From Gallionella sp. (GTDB lineage Bacteria > Pseudomonadota > Gammaproteobacteria > Burkholderiales > Gallionellaceae), in assembly GCA_030645535.1 (NCBI GenBank), contig JAUSNM010000060.1:1-34608 (forward strand): a DNA stretch of 34,608 nucleotides, given 5' to 3'. Under the pieces are notes generated by a model that saw only the letters and a list, made by a program, of their open reading frames with translations, made no database searches and was not told the origin of the DNA. Below, one piece after another: positions 8,739 to 17,997 of the stretch; within the stretch, counting starts at the first letter, position 1, and each line of letters starts with the position of its first letter. The position numbers and the translations under genes are program-made.

Positions 8739-10076
8739 TCAGAGGAGAATCTCACAGCGTAGCCCGATCACGGTGGCGTTTTTGATCCCGGGTGCCAGGC
8801 CCGGGTTGAAAATGCGCTGGATATTCGGCTGTATAACCAGCCAGGGATTGAGCTGGACACGGTAGGTGACTTCTACTGCGGTTTCGTTGCAGGGGATATT
8901 GATGCCGACGGCTTGCTGGGCGAGACGGTATTTCTCGCCGGCGCCAGATCTTGTGGCGGCGAATCCTGCGTAATCGTCCACCCGGCCGGTTATCAGCCCC
9001 CGCACACGCAGCCCGATGCTGGCGGAGTAGTCGAAGATATTGACGTTTTTTTCCGCCTGGCCGTAGCGAAAAAATGCGGTCACATCGCGCTCCATGTCAT
9101 CCGCACGGTACAGGCTGTTTTCCATCAGCAGATAGATGCCCATATTTTTGCGTTGCAAGGGATTCCCGGCGGGATCATTGTCGAACAGGTCGTCAAAACG
9201 CTTGCTGTAGGACCAGTAACCGATAGCGTACTTGCCGATGGGCTCGTAGCGCTGCTCCAGTTTTTCCGCCTGACTCAGGATCACCCCTCTCCCCGGCTCG
9301 ATGTTCGGATCGGTCATGTGATGTGCTTCGCCGGGGCTGTAGGCGATTTCTGCCACGAGCAACGAGCCGTCTCCATGAAATGGATTAATGCGGGTCCAAT
9401 GAGGTTTACGACCGCCCCCCGGGTTGCCATCGAGCACTGCCGCTTGTGCGTAGAAAATCGGCGAGGGCTGATACTTTACCCGTACGCCCAGTGCGGAAAA
9501 CGGGTAAACAGAAGGTCCGTTTTGCCCGGTTTGCGCCAGCTCCGCCGCCATACCGAAAGAGGGATGGAGGAAAATCCCGGAAGAATCCGTGACGTAAAAC
9601 TCCGTGTCTACCGGATAGACACCCGCCAGAACGGACAGGGTGGAACTGAATAAATTCTTGTTGAACCAGGCCTGATACAGCTTGGGATTGTTTTCATTTA
9701 CCTCGCCGTTGTCCACCCCCATCAGGCTGCCCACGTAAGCGGCGTTCATCTTGCCACCGCTGTTGAGCACCACGTGGATGAAGGCCGTGCTGTCGGGAAT
9801 GCCCCACAGCTTGCCTGTATCCAGCCCGACTTTCAGTTCCATGCCCTGCATGTAATCACGCCCCTGCTTGATTCCCCCTGACGGGTTGGTCATCAGCGTG
9901 CCCTTGAACAGCAGTTCGGTGTTGATACCCTTTTCGCTCCAGGCGCTGCGGGTGCCGTTCCAATCCCCGCTGAAAGTTTCCGCCGCCCAGTCATCGGCAC
10001 CTTGCGCTATGCAGGGCAGAACCATCATCAGCAGCACACCGATAGCAGGAAAAAACCGGCATTTCTTTTCCGGCAT
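8739..10076 (-). CDS. OprB-family carbohydrate-type porin
   Basis: A 445-residue outer-membrane protein. The ATG at 10076 was chosen because AAGGA lies upstream and a signal peptide follows at once (MPEKKCRFFPAIGVLLMMVL, cleavage near AQGADD). The mature part has porin-like alternating strands with family landmarks: GDWNGTRSAWSEKGI near the N-terminus, YQAWFNKNLF, SILAGVYPVDTEFY-like text (SVLAGVYPVDTEFYV) and a C-terminal strand ending in hydrophobics (CEILL). OprB-family proteins are 16-strand channels, some sugar-selective; the substrate cannot be read from sequence. It lies 164 bp downstream of the MCP gene but probably has its own promoter. Repeat copy A lies just beyond its 3' end. Confidence 0.85.
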   Translation of the reverse strand: MPEKKCRFFPAIGVLLMMVLPCIAQGADDWAAETFSGDWNGTRSAWSEKGINTELLFKGTLMTNPSGGIKQGRDYMQGMELKVGLDTGKLWGIPDSTAFIHVVLNSGGKMNAAYVGSLMGVDNGEVNENNPKLYQAWFNKNLFSSTLSVLAGVYPVDTEFYVTDSSGIFLHPSFGMAAELAQTGQNGPSVYPFSALGVRVKYQPSPIFYAQAAVLDGNPGGGRKPHWTRINPFHGDGSLLVAEIAYSPGEAHHMTDPNIEPGRGVILSQAEKLEQRYEPIGKYAIGYWSYSKRFDDLFDNDPAGNPLQRKNMGIYLLMENSLYRADDMERDVTAFFRYGQAEKNVNIFDYSASIGLRVRGLITGRVDDYAGFAATRSGAGEKYRLAQQAVGINIPCNETAVEVTYRVQLNPWLVIQPNIQRIFNPGLAPGIKNATVIGLRCEILL

Positions 10077-10222
10077 ATACTTCCTTCCCCCTGAAGGCAG
10101 CGGATTGACTGTCAATATATGAACCTGAAAAAACGGCTGCACCCGAAACGACAGTAGTTTTATCATCAATAGCGACTCAGTGAGCGTCTTTTGCTCACCT
10201 AGTCCGATATTGAGTTGCTTCA

Positions 10223-10243
10223 TCAGAAACGGTCAAAGTCCTA
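10223..10243 (-). other. amber codon followed in frame by DFDRF and stop
   Basis: The codons after the upstream MCP stop are GAC TTT GAC CGT TTC TGA, so the frame reads stop-DFDRF-stop. The sister MCP gene has CAG GAC TTT GAA CGT TTC TAG at the matching place (QDFERF). The simplest explanation is a CAG-to-TAG change that removed a conserved C-terminal pentapeptide. Its pattern (aromatic at positions 2 and 5) matches the CheR-tethering pentapeptide class (NWETF in E. coli receptors). Confidence 0.85.
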
Positions 10244-12253
10244 CGCTGTTTTGCAGCGACGCTTCATATGGCTCAGCATGCTGATCACTTTGGTCGAAAT
10301 CACCGCATACTCGCCGGCGAGCATCTTTTCGGCTTCGCCCGCCTGGCCCTGCTGCACGCTACGGATGATACGGGCGGCGCAACGATGGAAGCTGGCATGA
10401 TCCTGGCGAAGCTGCCGAAAGTCGTCGTCAGTAGAAAAACGTTGGCCCTCTTCGTAGATCCACTTTCCCAGCGCGCAGGCATTATCTTTCTCGGCTGCAG
10501 CGGGATCGGGGCACTTGTCGTGGTTGGTGGTACACGTGCGCAGTTTCGTTTTCCACTGGCTATGAGCCTCGACGGCTGCGGTGAACATCTGCGGATCAGC
10601 GTCGAGCGGCACCACGCCTGCCGTTTTGTCAGCAGGTTTTTTGGCAGCTGTCCTGGTCAAAACCGGCGCCGGGCTGCGACTCGGGCTGCGGCGCACTGCG
10701 GCAATGACCTGAGCGCCTGCATCGTCCATTTTGAAGAACGTCATGACACTTTGCAGTTGCTCGGTCTGGCTGCTCATTTCCTCCGCCGTTGCCGCCAGTT
10801 CCTCCGAGGCGGAAGCATTCTGCTGTGTGGTCTGGTTGAGTTGTCCCATCGCGCCGTTGATCTGCGCGACGCCAGTGGATTGCTCCGACGAGGCGGAGGC
10901 GATCTCCTGCACCAGATCGGAAGTCTTGTTGATGGAGGGGACTATATCATCGAGCAACTTGCCGGCCTTCTCCGCCAGGCTCACGCTGCTGCTGGCGAGT
11001 TCGCCGATTTCCCGTGCGGCCACCTGGCTGCGTTCGGCCAGCTTGCGCACTTCAGCCGCCACCACCGCAAAGCCTTTGCCGTGTTCTCCGGCGCGTGCCG
11101 CTTCAATCGCGGCATTCAGCGCCAGCAGGTTGGTCTGGTAGGCGATATCGTCCACGATGCCGATCTTTCCGGCGATCTTCTTCATCGCCTCGACCGTGCT
11201 GCCCACGGCCTGCCCGCCTTCGGTCGCCTCCCTGGCAGCCTTGCTGGCCATACTGTCGGTGACTTTGGCATTCTCGGTATTCTGGTTGATCGAGGCGGTC
11301 ATCTGTTCGATGGAGGCGGTGGTCTCTTCCACGCTGGCTGCCTGCTCAGAAGATGATTGCGACAACGATTGCGCGGTGGCGCTGATTTCTTCCGAGGCGC
11401 TGGCAAGCGAATCCGCGTTTGAGCGCACGGCGGTGATGATTTCGGTAAGCTTTTCGACCATGCCGCGAATGGCAGCCAGCAAACTTGTGGTGTCGTCCGG
11501 TTTGGTTTCAATCCGAACCGTGAAGTCTCCGGATGCGATCTTGCCGACAAGCTGCGACACATACATCGGTTCGCCGCCCAGTTGCTGAAGGATGCTGCGT
11601 ATCATCAGAATACCCATGGTAAAGGCGAGTAATACACCCAGAACTATGGATGCCACGCCAACCGTGCGTGTTGCGGAATATTCCTGCACCGCCTTGCCGT
11701 ACTCCTCCTTACCTACATCGATTTGCAACTGGAGCAGCTTATGGATCGTTTCTGTATTCGACGTGAAAGCCGGGCCTGTTTCCTTCACAACGGTGGAATT
11801 GGCTTGCAGATAATCGCCTGCCTTGATGAATTCCAGTGCTTTGTTCCGCGCAGCCTGGTAAACCTTGCGTTTCGCCAGAAATTCATCGGTCAGTATTTTC
11901 TCCTCCGGCGTATGGAAGGTGGTCATGTAACCCTCCCAGTTTTTGTTGTTATTCCGGGTATTTACCGCCATCTTGTCGGTGTGAAATGAAAGGGGATGAT
12001 CGTGCAGCTTGCTCTCGGGCAGGCGCGGGTCGTGCATCAGCATCAGATGAACCTGGCGCTGGTTTTCTGCCTGGAGCAGATTGATTTCCGCCAATTGGCC
12101 GGCAGCAATCATCCGGTCCTCATAAATGGTGCGCAATCTTTCGTTGGAAGAATTCATCCCGCGCAGACCCAGCAAACCGATGACGATGAGCAGAGCAGAC
12201 AGCAAACCGATGATGGAAATCAACTTTGTTTTAATCGTCATATTGCTGAACAT
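10241..12253 (-). CDS. methyl-accepting chemotaxis protein with C-terminal CZB domain
   Basis: A 670-residue receptor. TM1 at about 10-30, then a periplasmic four-helix-type sensor rich in histidines (about 74-94, [20 protein letters not shown]), TM2 at about 197-218, HAMP to about 272 and the cytoplasmic coiled coil with hairpin tip [19 protein letters not shown] near 392-410. Residues 560-660 form a CZB zinc-binding domain with candidate ligands His564, Cys593, His619 and His623. CZB domains of other receptors sense zinc or reactive oxidants. The ATG at 12253 was chosen because GGGAGG lies upstream. The signalling region is almost the same as in the MCP at 13093-14778. Translation ends at TAG just before a conserved DFDRF pentapeptide. 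Confidence 0.93.
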   Translation of the reverse strand: MFSNMTIKTKLISIIGLLSALLIVIGLLGLRGMNSSNERLRTIYEDRMIAAGQLAEINLLQAENQRQVHLMLMHDPRLPESKLHDHPLSFHTDKMAVNTRNNNKNWEGYMTTFHTPEEKILTDEFLAKRKVYQAARNKALEFIKAGDYLQANSTVVKETGPAFTSNTETIHKLLQLQIDVGKEEYGKAVQEYSATRTVGVASIVLGVLLAFTMGILMIRSILQQLGGEPMYVSQLVGKIASGDFTVRIETKPDDTTSLLAAIRGMVEKLTEIITAVRSNADSLASASEEISATAQSLSQSSSEQAASVEETTASIEQMTASINQNTENAKVTDSMASKAAREATEGGQAVGSTVEAMKKIAGKIGIVDDIAYQTNLLALNAAIEAARAGEHGKGFAVVAAEVRKLAERSQVAAREIGELASSSVSLAEKAGKLLDDIVPSINKTSDLVQEIASASSEQSTGVAQINGAMGQLNQTTQQNASASEELAATAEEMSSQTEQLQSVMTFFKMDDAGAQVIAAVRRSPSRSPAPVLTRTAAKKPADKTAGVVPLDADPQMFTAAVEAHSQWKTKLRTCTTNHDKCPDPAAAEKDNACALGKWIYEEGQRFSTDDDFRQLRQDHASFHRCAARIIRSVQQGQAGEAEKMLAGEYAVISTKVISMLSHMKRRCKTA

Positions 12254-12388
12254 ACCAACCTCCCGGGTAAAGAAATGCCTAACGGGCATGGCAAAAAGCC
12301 ACCCCTGATAATGCAAAGATTCTCGCAGGGATGATGCCCGACGGGCATCAACTCGCAAAGTCGCCATGCCCGTTTCCCTATTGCGAGT

Positions 12389-12407
12389 TATTGTCCACTG
12401 GACAATA
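12389..12407. promoter_or_regulatory. 19-bp palindrome upstream of the CZB receptor gene
   Basis: TATTGTCCA-C-TGGACAATA is a perfect inverted repeat with 9-bp arms around one base, about 136 bp upstream of the receptor ATG and in the cheW-MCP spacer. No T-tract follows on either strand, so an operator for a dimeric regulator is more likely than a terminator. The factor is unknown. A second palindrome, GATGCCCG-A-CGGGCATC (12333-12349), lies nearer the gene. Confidence 0.5.
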
Positions 12408-12531
12408 TACCTGCTAACATCTTTTCAACTTTCCCCCGCACGCAGGAGAAAGGGCAAACGAATCGCTACGCGTGTTTCACGTTAAAGACTTACTCCAGCA
12501 GCAAGATTCTGCGAGCTGAATAGCTTGCCTG

Positions 12532-13083
12532 TCAGGCAGCCGCCTCAGCCTGAGCCGCTGGCATCGCGCCAGCTGCCTGGCCCAGCATTGACAACTCATC
12601 CACTGACAGCACCCTGTCGGCATCCAGAATAATGACGAACTTGCCTGCCACCTTGCCCATGCCATGAATGAAGTCCACGCGTATTTTGGCGCCAAAAGCC
12701 GGCGGCGGTTCTATCTCGCTGCGCGGAATTTCCAGCACTTCGGAAACGCTGTCCACCATCACGCCGATGTCCTGCTTCGATTCATCACTGCCCGCCACTT
12801 CGATGATGACGATGCAGGTACGGCGCGAAACTTCTGTCTTGCCACGTCCGAAGCGCGCCGACAAATCCACGACCGGCACCACGCTGCCACGCAGGTTGAT
12901 GACGCCCCGGATGAAGCCGGGCATCATCGGCACGATGGTCAGGTTGCCGTATTCGATGATTTCCTTGATATTGAGGATGGCGATGGCAAACATTTCGCCG
13001 CTCAACAGAAAGGTGAGATATTGGTGATCTTCAGCGGCATTCGCAGCTTGTGCGATGACCGGCAAATTATTAGCTGTGCTCAT
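12532..13083 (-). CDS. cheW: chemotaxis coupling protein CheW
   Basis: A 183-residue adaptor that links receptors to CheA. The CheW fold starts at about residue 20 (QYLTFLLSGEMFAIAI), with the motifs IIEYGNLTIVPMMPGFIRGV, INLRGSVVPVVDL (about 63-75), GVMVDSVSEVL and the late IILDADRVLS. The tail is alanine-rich. AGGAG lies six bases before the ATG. It sits between the two receptor genes, 9 bp after the first, so it is clearly cotranscribed with that one. Confidence 0.95.
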   Translation of the reverse strand: MSTANNLPVIAQAANAAEDHQYLTFLLSGEMFAIAILNIKEIIEYGNLTIVPMMPGFIRGVINLRGSVVPVVDLSARFGRGKTEVSRRTCIVIIEVAGSDESKQDIGVMVDSVSEVLEIPRSEIEPPPAFGAKIRVDFIHGMGKVAGKFVIILDADRVLSVDELSMLGQAAGAMPAAQAEAAA

Positions 13084-13092
13084 GATGAACTC

Positions 13093-14778
13093 CTAGAAAC
13101 GTTCAAAGTCCTGTTCATTGGGCGCGCCGCTGGCGGGCTTGGCGGCAGGTTTTTTGGCGGACATTTTGGATAGCTTAGGCGCCGGACTGCGACCAGGACC
13201 TGCACTGTGGCGCACTGCGGGAATACCCTGAGCGCCTGTGTTGTCCAGTTTGAAGAATGTCATGACATTTTGCAGTTGCTCGGTCTGGCTGCTCATTTCC
13301 TCCGCCGTTGCCGCCAACTCCTCCGAAGCGGAAGCATTCTGCTGCGTGGTCTGGTTGAGCTGTCCCATTGCGCTGTTGATCTGCGCGACGCCAGTGGATT
13401 GCTCCGATGAGGCAGAGGCGATCTCCTGCACCAGCTCTGAGGTCTTGTTGATACTGGGTACGATCTCATCGAGCAACTTGCCGGCCTTTTCCGCCAGGCT
13501 TACGCTGCTGCTGGCGAGTTCGCCGATTTCCTGTGCGGCCACTTGGCTGCGTTCGGCCAGCTTGCGCACTTCAGCCGCCACCACCGCGAAGCCTTTACCG
13601 TGTTCTCCGGCGCGGGCCGCTTCAATCGCGGCATTCAGCGCCAGCAGGTTGGTCTGGTAGGCGATATCGTCCACGATACCGATCTTGCCTGCGATCTTTT
13701 TCATCGCATCAACCGTGCCGCCCACGGCCTGCCCGCCTTCGGTCGCTTCCTTCGCGGCTTTGCCGGCCATGCTGTCGGTGACTTTGGCGTTCTCGGTGTT
13801 CTGCGTGATCGATGCAGTCATCTGCTCGATGGAGGCGGTGGTCTCTTCCACGCTGGCGGCCTGTTCACTTGATGATTGCGACAGCGATTGCGCGGTTGCA
13901 CTGATTTCTTCCGAGGCGCTGGCAAGCGAATCCGCGTTTGAGCGCACGGCGGTGATGATTTCTGTCAGCTTGGCGACCATGTTTTGCATGGCCATCAGCA
14001 ACTGGCCGGTTTCATCCCTGGAATTCGCTTCGATCCTGACGTTCAGGTTGCCCTCGGCCAGGTTATTAGCCACATCCACGGCTTCGGCAAGCGGGCGAGT
14101 AATGCTGCGTGTCAGCCAGAAGGCGAGAACCATGGTGAACAGAATGGCGATTGAGGACAGCACAAACATCGTGTTGCGGGCGCTGACGTAGGTTTCTTCA
14201 GCCTCCTTTGCCTTATTCTTCATTTGCTCTTCCTGATGGTTGATCAGGGCGGTGACGGCGCTCATGTAGTTGTGTTGCATGGGGCGTATGTCTTCAAGCA
14301 GGTATTGGGTGGCAGCATCACGCTTGGCTTCGGCGCTATTGTCGCCCGAGGTTTTTGCCTTTAAATAACTCGCCGACAGTTCCAGAAATTTGTCTTGCCC
14401 CGCTACAAAAACGCTACGTGCGTCGGTTACGCCCTTTACCAATGCTTTACCCGTGTCGCTCCTGGCGGTTTGCTCCAGCTTGTCGAGGTTCTCAATTATG
14501 GTCTTGCGTTGCGCCTGGATCGTGTCGAGTTGACCCTGGATGGTTTTTTCATCTTTCGCGAGCAGCACCGTGCGCATGGCGCGGGCGATGGCGTTGATGC
14601 CTTCGTTAATGTTGTTGGCTTGCATGACTTTGGGGAAAGCATCATTGGTCACTATGTTCACGCTTTCGTCGATAGCAGACATACCCCTGATGCCGATCCC
14701 GGACAAGATGACCAGCACCAGCAGCACAAGGGCAAAGCCTGCCCCGAGTTTTACGCCTATTTTCAGGTTCTTGAACAT
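13093..14778 (-). CDS. methyl-accepting chemotaxis protein, 4HB type
   Basis: A 561-residue receptor with TM1 at about 10-30, a periplasmic four-helix-bundle-like sensor to about 200, TM2 ([19 protein letters not shown], about 205-223), HAMP and a cytoplasmic signalling domain. The C-terminus is [13 protein letters not shown] fits the CheR-binding pentapeptide pattern. AAGGAG lies six bases upstream of the ATG. The ligand is unknown. It follows cheA by 38 bp and precedes cheW by 9 bp. The signalling domain is nearly identical, even at DNA level, to that of the CZB receptor downstream, while the sensor halves differ. That points to duplication with sensor replacement, or to gene conversion. 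Confidence 0.95.
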   Translation of the reverse strand: MFKNLKIGVKLGAGFALVLLVLVILSGIGIRGMSAIDESVNIVTNDAFPKVMQANNINEGINAIARAMRTVLLAKDEKTIQGQLDTIQAQRKTIIENLDKLEQTARSDTGKALVKGVTDARSVFVAGQDKFLELSASYLKAKTSGDNSAEAKRDAATQYLLEDIRPMQHNYMSAVTALINHQEEQMKNKAKEAEETYVSARNTMFVLSSIAILFTMVLAFWLTRSITRPLAEAVDVANNLAEGNLNVRIEANSRDETGQLLMAMQNMVAKLTEIITAVRSNADSLASASEEISATAQSLSQSSSEQAASVEETTASIEQMTASITQNTENAKVTDSMAGKAAKEATEGGQAVGGTVDAMKKIAGKIGIVDDIAYQTNLLALNAAIEAARAGEHGKGFAVVAAEVRKLAERSQVAAQEIGELASSSVSLAEKAGKLLDEIVPSINKTSELVQEIASASSEQSTGVAQINSAMGQLNQTTQQNASASEELAATAEEMSSQTEQLQNVMTFFKLDNTGAQGIPAVRHSAGPGRSPAPKLSKMSAKKPAAKPASGAPNEQDFERF

Positions 14779-14816
14779 TTCATTCTCCTTAAATAAAACA
14801 AATAGTCAGATTTGCA

Positions 14817-16976
14817 CTATGCTGCCTGCATTCGATTCTGATGCACGGCGGCCAGCGCCACCAGCGATTGCACATCCAGAATCAGCGCCACATCTCCTGA
14901 GCCCAGAATAGTGGAACCGCCGATACCCTTGATATGCTTGAAGATGCTGCCCAACGGTTTGATTACGGTCTGGAATTCGCCCATCAGCTCGTCCACCACC
15001 AGGCCGATCTTCTGTCCGGCATATTGCACCACCACGATGTTCTCGCGGCGACCGCCAGGTTCCGCGACCTCGAACTGCTCGCGCATTCGCACAAACGGCA
15101 ATACTTCGCCGCGCAGGTTGATGTACTGGCGGCTGAGTGTTTCGGCTCTATCCTTTTCGGAGAGTTCGATGCATTCCACCACCGTGCCCAGCGGAATAAC
15201 GTAGGAGGCACGGCCCACCCCGACCAGGAAGCCGTCGATGATCGCCAGCGTCAGCGGCAGACGGATGCGGAAGGTTGAACCCACGCCTTCATGGCTTTCC
15301 ACTTCGACGCTTCCCCTGAGGGCTGTAATATTGCGCTTCACCACATCAAGACCTACGCCGCGACCGGAGATGTTGGTGACCTTGTCTGCGGTGGAGAATC
15401 CCGGCTCGAAAATCAACCCGTATATCTCACTGTCGGAAAGCGTCTGGTTAGGGCCGATCAATTCGCGTTCATGAGCCTTGCTGAGGATTTTTTCCCGGTT
15501 CATCCCGGCGCCGTCGTCGATGATCTCGATGACGATACTGCCGGATTCATGGTAGGCGTTGAGTCTCAACGTGCCGCGCGCCGGCTTGCCTTTTGCTGTT
15601 CGCACTTCAGGCAACTCGATGCCATGATCGAGCGCATTGCGCACCAGGTGCATCAGCGGATCGCCCAGCTTTTCCACCACGGATTTATCCAGTTCGGCTT
15701 CACTGCCGCTGATAACCAGCTCGATGTCCTTGCCCAATTCGCGGCTGGTGTCGTGCACCACGCGCTGGAAGCGTGTGAAGCTATCGCCGATTTGCACCAT
15801 GCGCAGTTGCAATGTGCTGTCGCGGATTTGTTCCACCAGCATCGAGATGACGGAGGTTGATTCCACCAGCGCGGTCTCGCCGCTTTTGCGGGCCAGCATA
15901 TTGGCGCCGGCGCTGGCGATGACCATCTCCCCCACCAGGTCGATGAGCTGATCCAGTTTCGCTGCCTGTACGCGGATCAGCTGGGACTCAATGGTTTTCT
16001 TCTCATTGATGCGGCCTTGCTTGACGGCGGCAGCCTCCACCACTTCCGCGGTGACCGCGCCCTGATTGACCAGTACGTCGCCGATCTTGGGCTGAGAAGA
16101 CGGATCGCCTTGCCGGTCGGATTGCGTGTTCAACGCCAAATCCAGTTCATTCCGGGTTAATGCACCTGACTTGATCAGAATCTCGCCCAGGCGCATGGTG
16201 TCTTCGGGCAGCGCCTCAATGGAACTGATAAAATCGGCCAGCTTGCTGTGCGGCGGCCAGATTTGCACCACGCAATCATCACGCACAAAGTCGAACACGC
16301 TTTCAATACGGGATTTGTCCGCTTCGGATTGGTAGGAAATCTCGAAACCCAGATAGCAGGATTCAGCATCCATATCAATGGCATCAGGGATTGCGTCGGG
16401 CAGCGTGGTCAGGTGGACGATCTTGCCCAGTTCCATCAGGTAGCGCATGAAAGACGCGGGGTCCATGCCCTTGCGCAATACGTCGGGACCGAAACGCAGT
16501 GAGATGTGCCAGTTATCCGACTCCATCTCGCCGCCGACACTAATGTGCACGTTCTCCCCGCTCAGTGCGACTTCATGGCTTGTAACGGACGGTATGCGTA
16601 GATAGTGTTGCAGCTTGTCGCGCAATGACAGACTGACCTTGTTGATGTCATCGTCCGGCTCGCTCTCGCTTTCGACACAGCCTATCAGCGTGCCCAACTG
16701 GTCGGAACAGGCGAGCAGCACTTCGATCAGTTCGCGGTCAGAGGTGACCGTACCTGTGCGCATCTCATCCAGCAGGTTTTCCAGCACATGCGTAAATTCG
16801 ACGATGAACTTGCAATCGATGACGCCGGCACCGCCCTTGATGGTGTGTGCAGCGCGAAAGATTGCGTTGATGGTATCCGGATCGGCGCCGCCGCCTTCCA
16901 TCTGCAACAGTTTGTCTTCCATCATCTGCAGCAGTTCGCGGCTTTCGACTACAAAGGCTTGTTGAATTGCGTCCAT
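14817..16976 (-). CDS. cheA: chemotaxis histidine kinase CheA with MshEN-like insert
   Basis: A 719-residue cytoplasmic kinase. Hpt/P1 domain with phospho-acceptor His44 (AAHTIKGGAG); a P2-like ferredoxin-type segment at about 155-245; dimerisation P3 from about 325; ATP-binding P4 with N-box LVRNALDHGIE (about 444-454), DDGAGM (487-492) and GRGVGLDVV (about 538-546); P5 CheW-like domain at about 575-715. Between P2 and P3 (262-320) are two tandem 24-residue units of the form RLGxxL..G..L..Q, resembling the c-di-GMP-binding MshEN module; the first is close to consensus, the second weaker. GGGGAG lies just upstream of the ATG. No cheY, cheR or cheB is present, so the phosphorelay partners are elsewhere. 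Confidence 0.96.
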   Translation of the reverse strand: MDAIQQAFVVESRELLQMMEDKLLQMEGGGADPDTINAIFRAAHTIKGGAGVIDCKFIVEFTHVLENLLDEMRTGTVTSDRELIEVLLACSDQLGTLIGCVESESEPDDDINKVSLSLRDKLQHYLRIPSVTSHEVALSGENVHISVGGEMESDNWHISLRFGPDVLRKGMDPASFMRYLMELGKIVHLTTLPDAIPDAIDMDAESCYLGFEISYQSEADKSRIESVFDFVRDDCVVQIWPPHSKLADFISSIEALPEDTMRLGEILIKSGALTRNELDLALNTQSDRQGDPSSQPKIGDVLVNQGAVTAEVVEAAAVKQGRINEKKTIESQLIRVQAAKLDQLIDLVGEMVIASAGANMLARKSGETALVESTSVISMLVEQIRDSTLQLRMVQIGDSFTRFQRVVHDTSRELGKDIELVISGSEAELDKSVVEKLGDPLMHLVRNALDHGIELPEVRTAKGKPARGTLRLNAYHESGSIVIEIIDDGAGMNREKILSKAHERELIGPNQTLSDSEIYGLIFEPGFSTADKVTNISGRGVGLDVVKRNITALRGSVEVESHEGVGSTFRIRLPLTLAIIDGFLVGVGRASYVIPLGTVVECIELSEKDRAETLSRQYINLRGEVLPFVRMREQFEVAEPGGRRENIVVVQYAGQKIGLVVDELMGEFQTVIKPLGSIFKHIKGIGGSTILGSGDVALILDVQSLVALAAVHQNRMQAA

Positions 16977-17064
16977 GTCTCCCCCGGCTCTTCGTTCTTA
17001 ACTTATTCGTTCGAAACTACTCAGGCACAATACAGAAAAACATATATTATTTTAATTCATATCG

Positions 17065-17415
17065 TTACAAATACAAACCCGCTTTGTGCTCAGATTTTCC
17101 CTCGCTGACAGCTGTGTGTTCACTGGCCATGATGACCATCGGGTCGCCGAAATAACTCGCCATGTTGTACAAGTCGAGCAGTTCAGTTACAGCTTTGCTG
17201 TGCGCACTCAGCCGCACGGTCTTGTTGGCCTTGATGGCTTCACGCTTGGTCAGCAACAGAATCTGCAAGCCTGCCGTATCCATCTCACTGACTTGCGACA
17301 GGTCAATATCCAGCTCATCGCAATCGGCCAGTGCATCCAGCAGCATTTGTTTCTGCGCCGCTGCGTTATAGATGGTCATATCTTCGCTGATCGATGTTTT
17401 ATGCTGGCTTTTCAT
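17065..17415 (-). CDS. STAS-domain protein
   Basis: A 116-residue single STAS domain with the anti-sigma-antagonist signature DLSQVSEMDTAGLQILLL at about 38-55. Thr47 stands where the phosphorylatable Ser/Thr usually is. GGGAGG lies five bases before the ATG. It is first in the chemosensory operon, 88 bp before cheA. STAS proteins at the head of such operons are common in beta- and gammaproteobacteria; the role is not well defined, and a regulatory input or scaffold is inferred. Confidence 0.85.
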   Translation of the reverse strand: MKSQHKTSISEDMTIYNAAAQKQMLLDALADCDELDIDLSQVSEMDTAGLQILLLTKREAIKANKTVRLSAHSKAVTELLDLYNMASYFGDPMVIMASEHTAVSEGKSEHKAGLYL

Positions 17416-17997
17416 TACCGCCTCCCATGCGTCGGGGTTATGCCACTATGGAGTTCAACGAATGCGCTTGTCACCACGACAGGCGCAGATGGCAACCATT
17501 CAACAGATGTCGACTATCGCACACCAGGCGGGCAAGAGCTATCAGATTATCCCTATTTTCAACAGGGAATAGCTGTGTATTGTTGTAAGAATTTTCTTAT
17601 CTGCAAAAATCAAACAGCGATCAATCAGCTAACCCGTGTTGTACGGCATAAACATCTGAAGTCAGCCACACTGTTTGCAACCTTTTGGAATTAAAGGCCT
17701 GCCGCTGGTTGTCTGTGACATGAGCGTTGAAATTTTAGTAAAAAAAAGGGCAACCTTTGAAAAGTTGCCCAAAATACGGGAGGAGAGTTTTAGATACCGG
17801 TTTAAAAATGGTCTCTAAAGCACAGTCAGCGCCATGCCTTGCAAATTCTACCCAACTAATCATGCCAGGAACATTAGAAAATTCTTATTTTATATAAGAA
17901 AAATGCTTTGTTGAGCAAGAATTCAATTTCTATGCAGTAACCGATTAATTACATGAGTAAATTCAGCGACGCACGATATATAAAAAAGTACCGCAAA
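17416..17997. other. 582-bp intergenic region upstream of the chemosensory operon
   Basis: It should hold the promoter of the STAS/cheA operon, but no convincing sigma-70, sigma-28 or sigma-54 site was recognised. The only strong element is the terminator at 17739-17770. The frames here lack recognisable domains or ribosome-binding sites. The stretch 17870-17997 is AT-rich. Confidence 0.5.
17739..17770 (-). terminator. Rho-independent terminator, minus strand
   Basis: GGGCAAC (17748-17754) pairs with GTTGCCC (17764-17770), and three further A-T pairs close inside after one mismatch. Eight T residues follow on the minus strand. The nearest gene read into it is the GIY-YIG gene, more than 540 bp upstream with repeat copy B in between. 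It may therefore end a transcript that crosses or starts in that repeat. Confidence 0.8.

Noticed and set aside
10268-11356. 362-codon plus-strand frame opposite the CZB receptor
   Set aside because: Shadow of the receptor gene; a similar shadow lies opposite the sister receptor because the DNA is nearly the same.
17086-17694. 202-codon plus-strand frame over the STAS gene and its leader
   Set aside because: It is antisense to the STAS domain, with no ribosome-binding site and no family resemblance.
17771-17900. 42-codon minus-strand frame starting MISWVEFARHG
   Set aside because: It runs into the terminator hairpin, has no clear ribosome-binding site and no recognised relatives.
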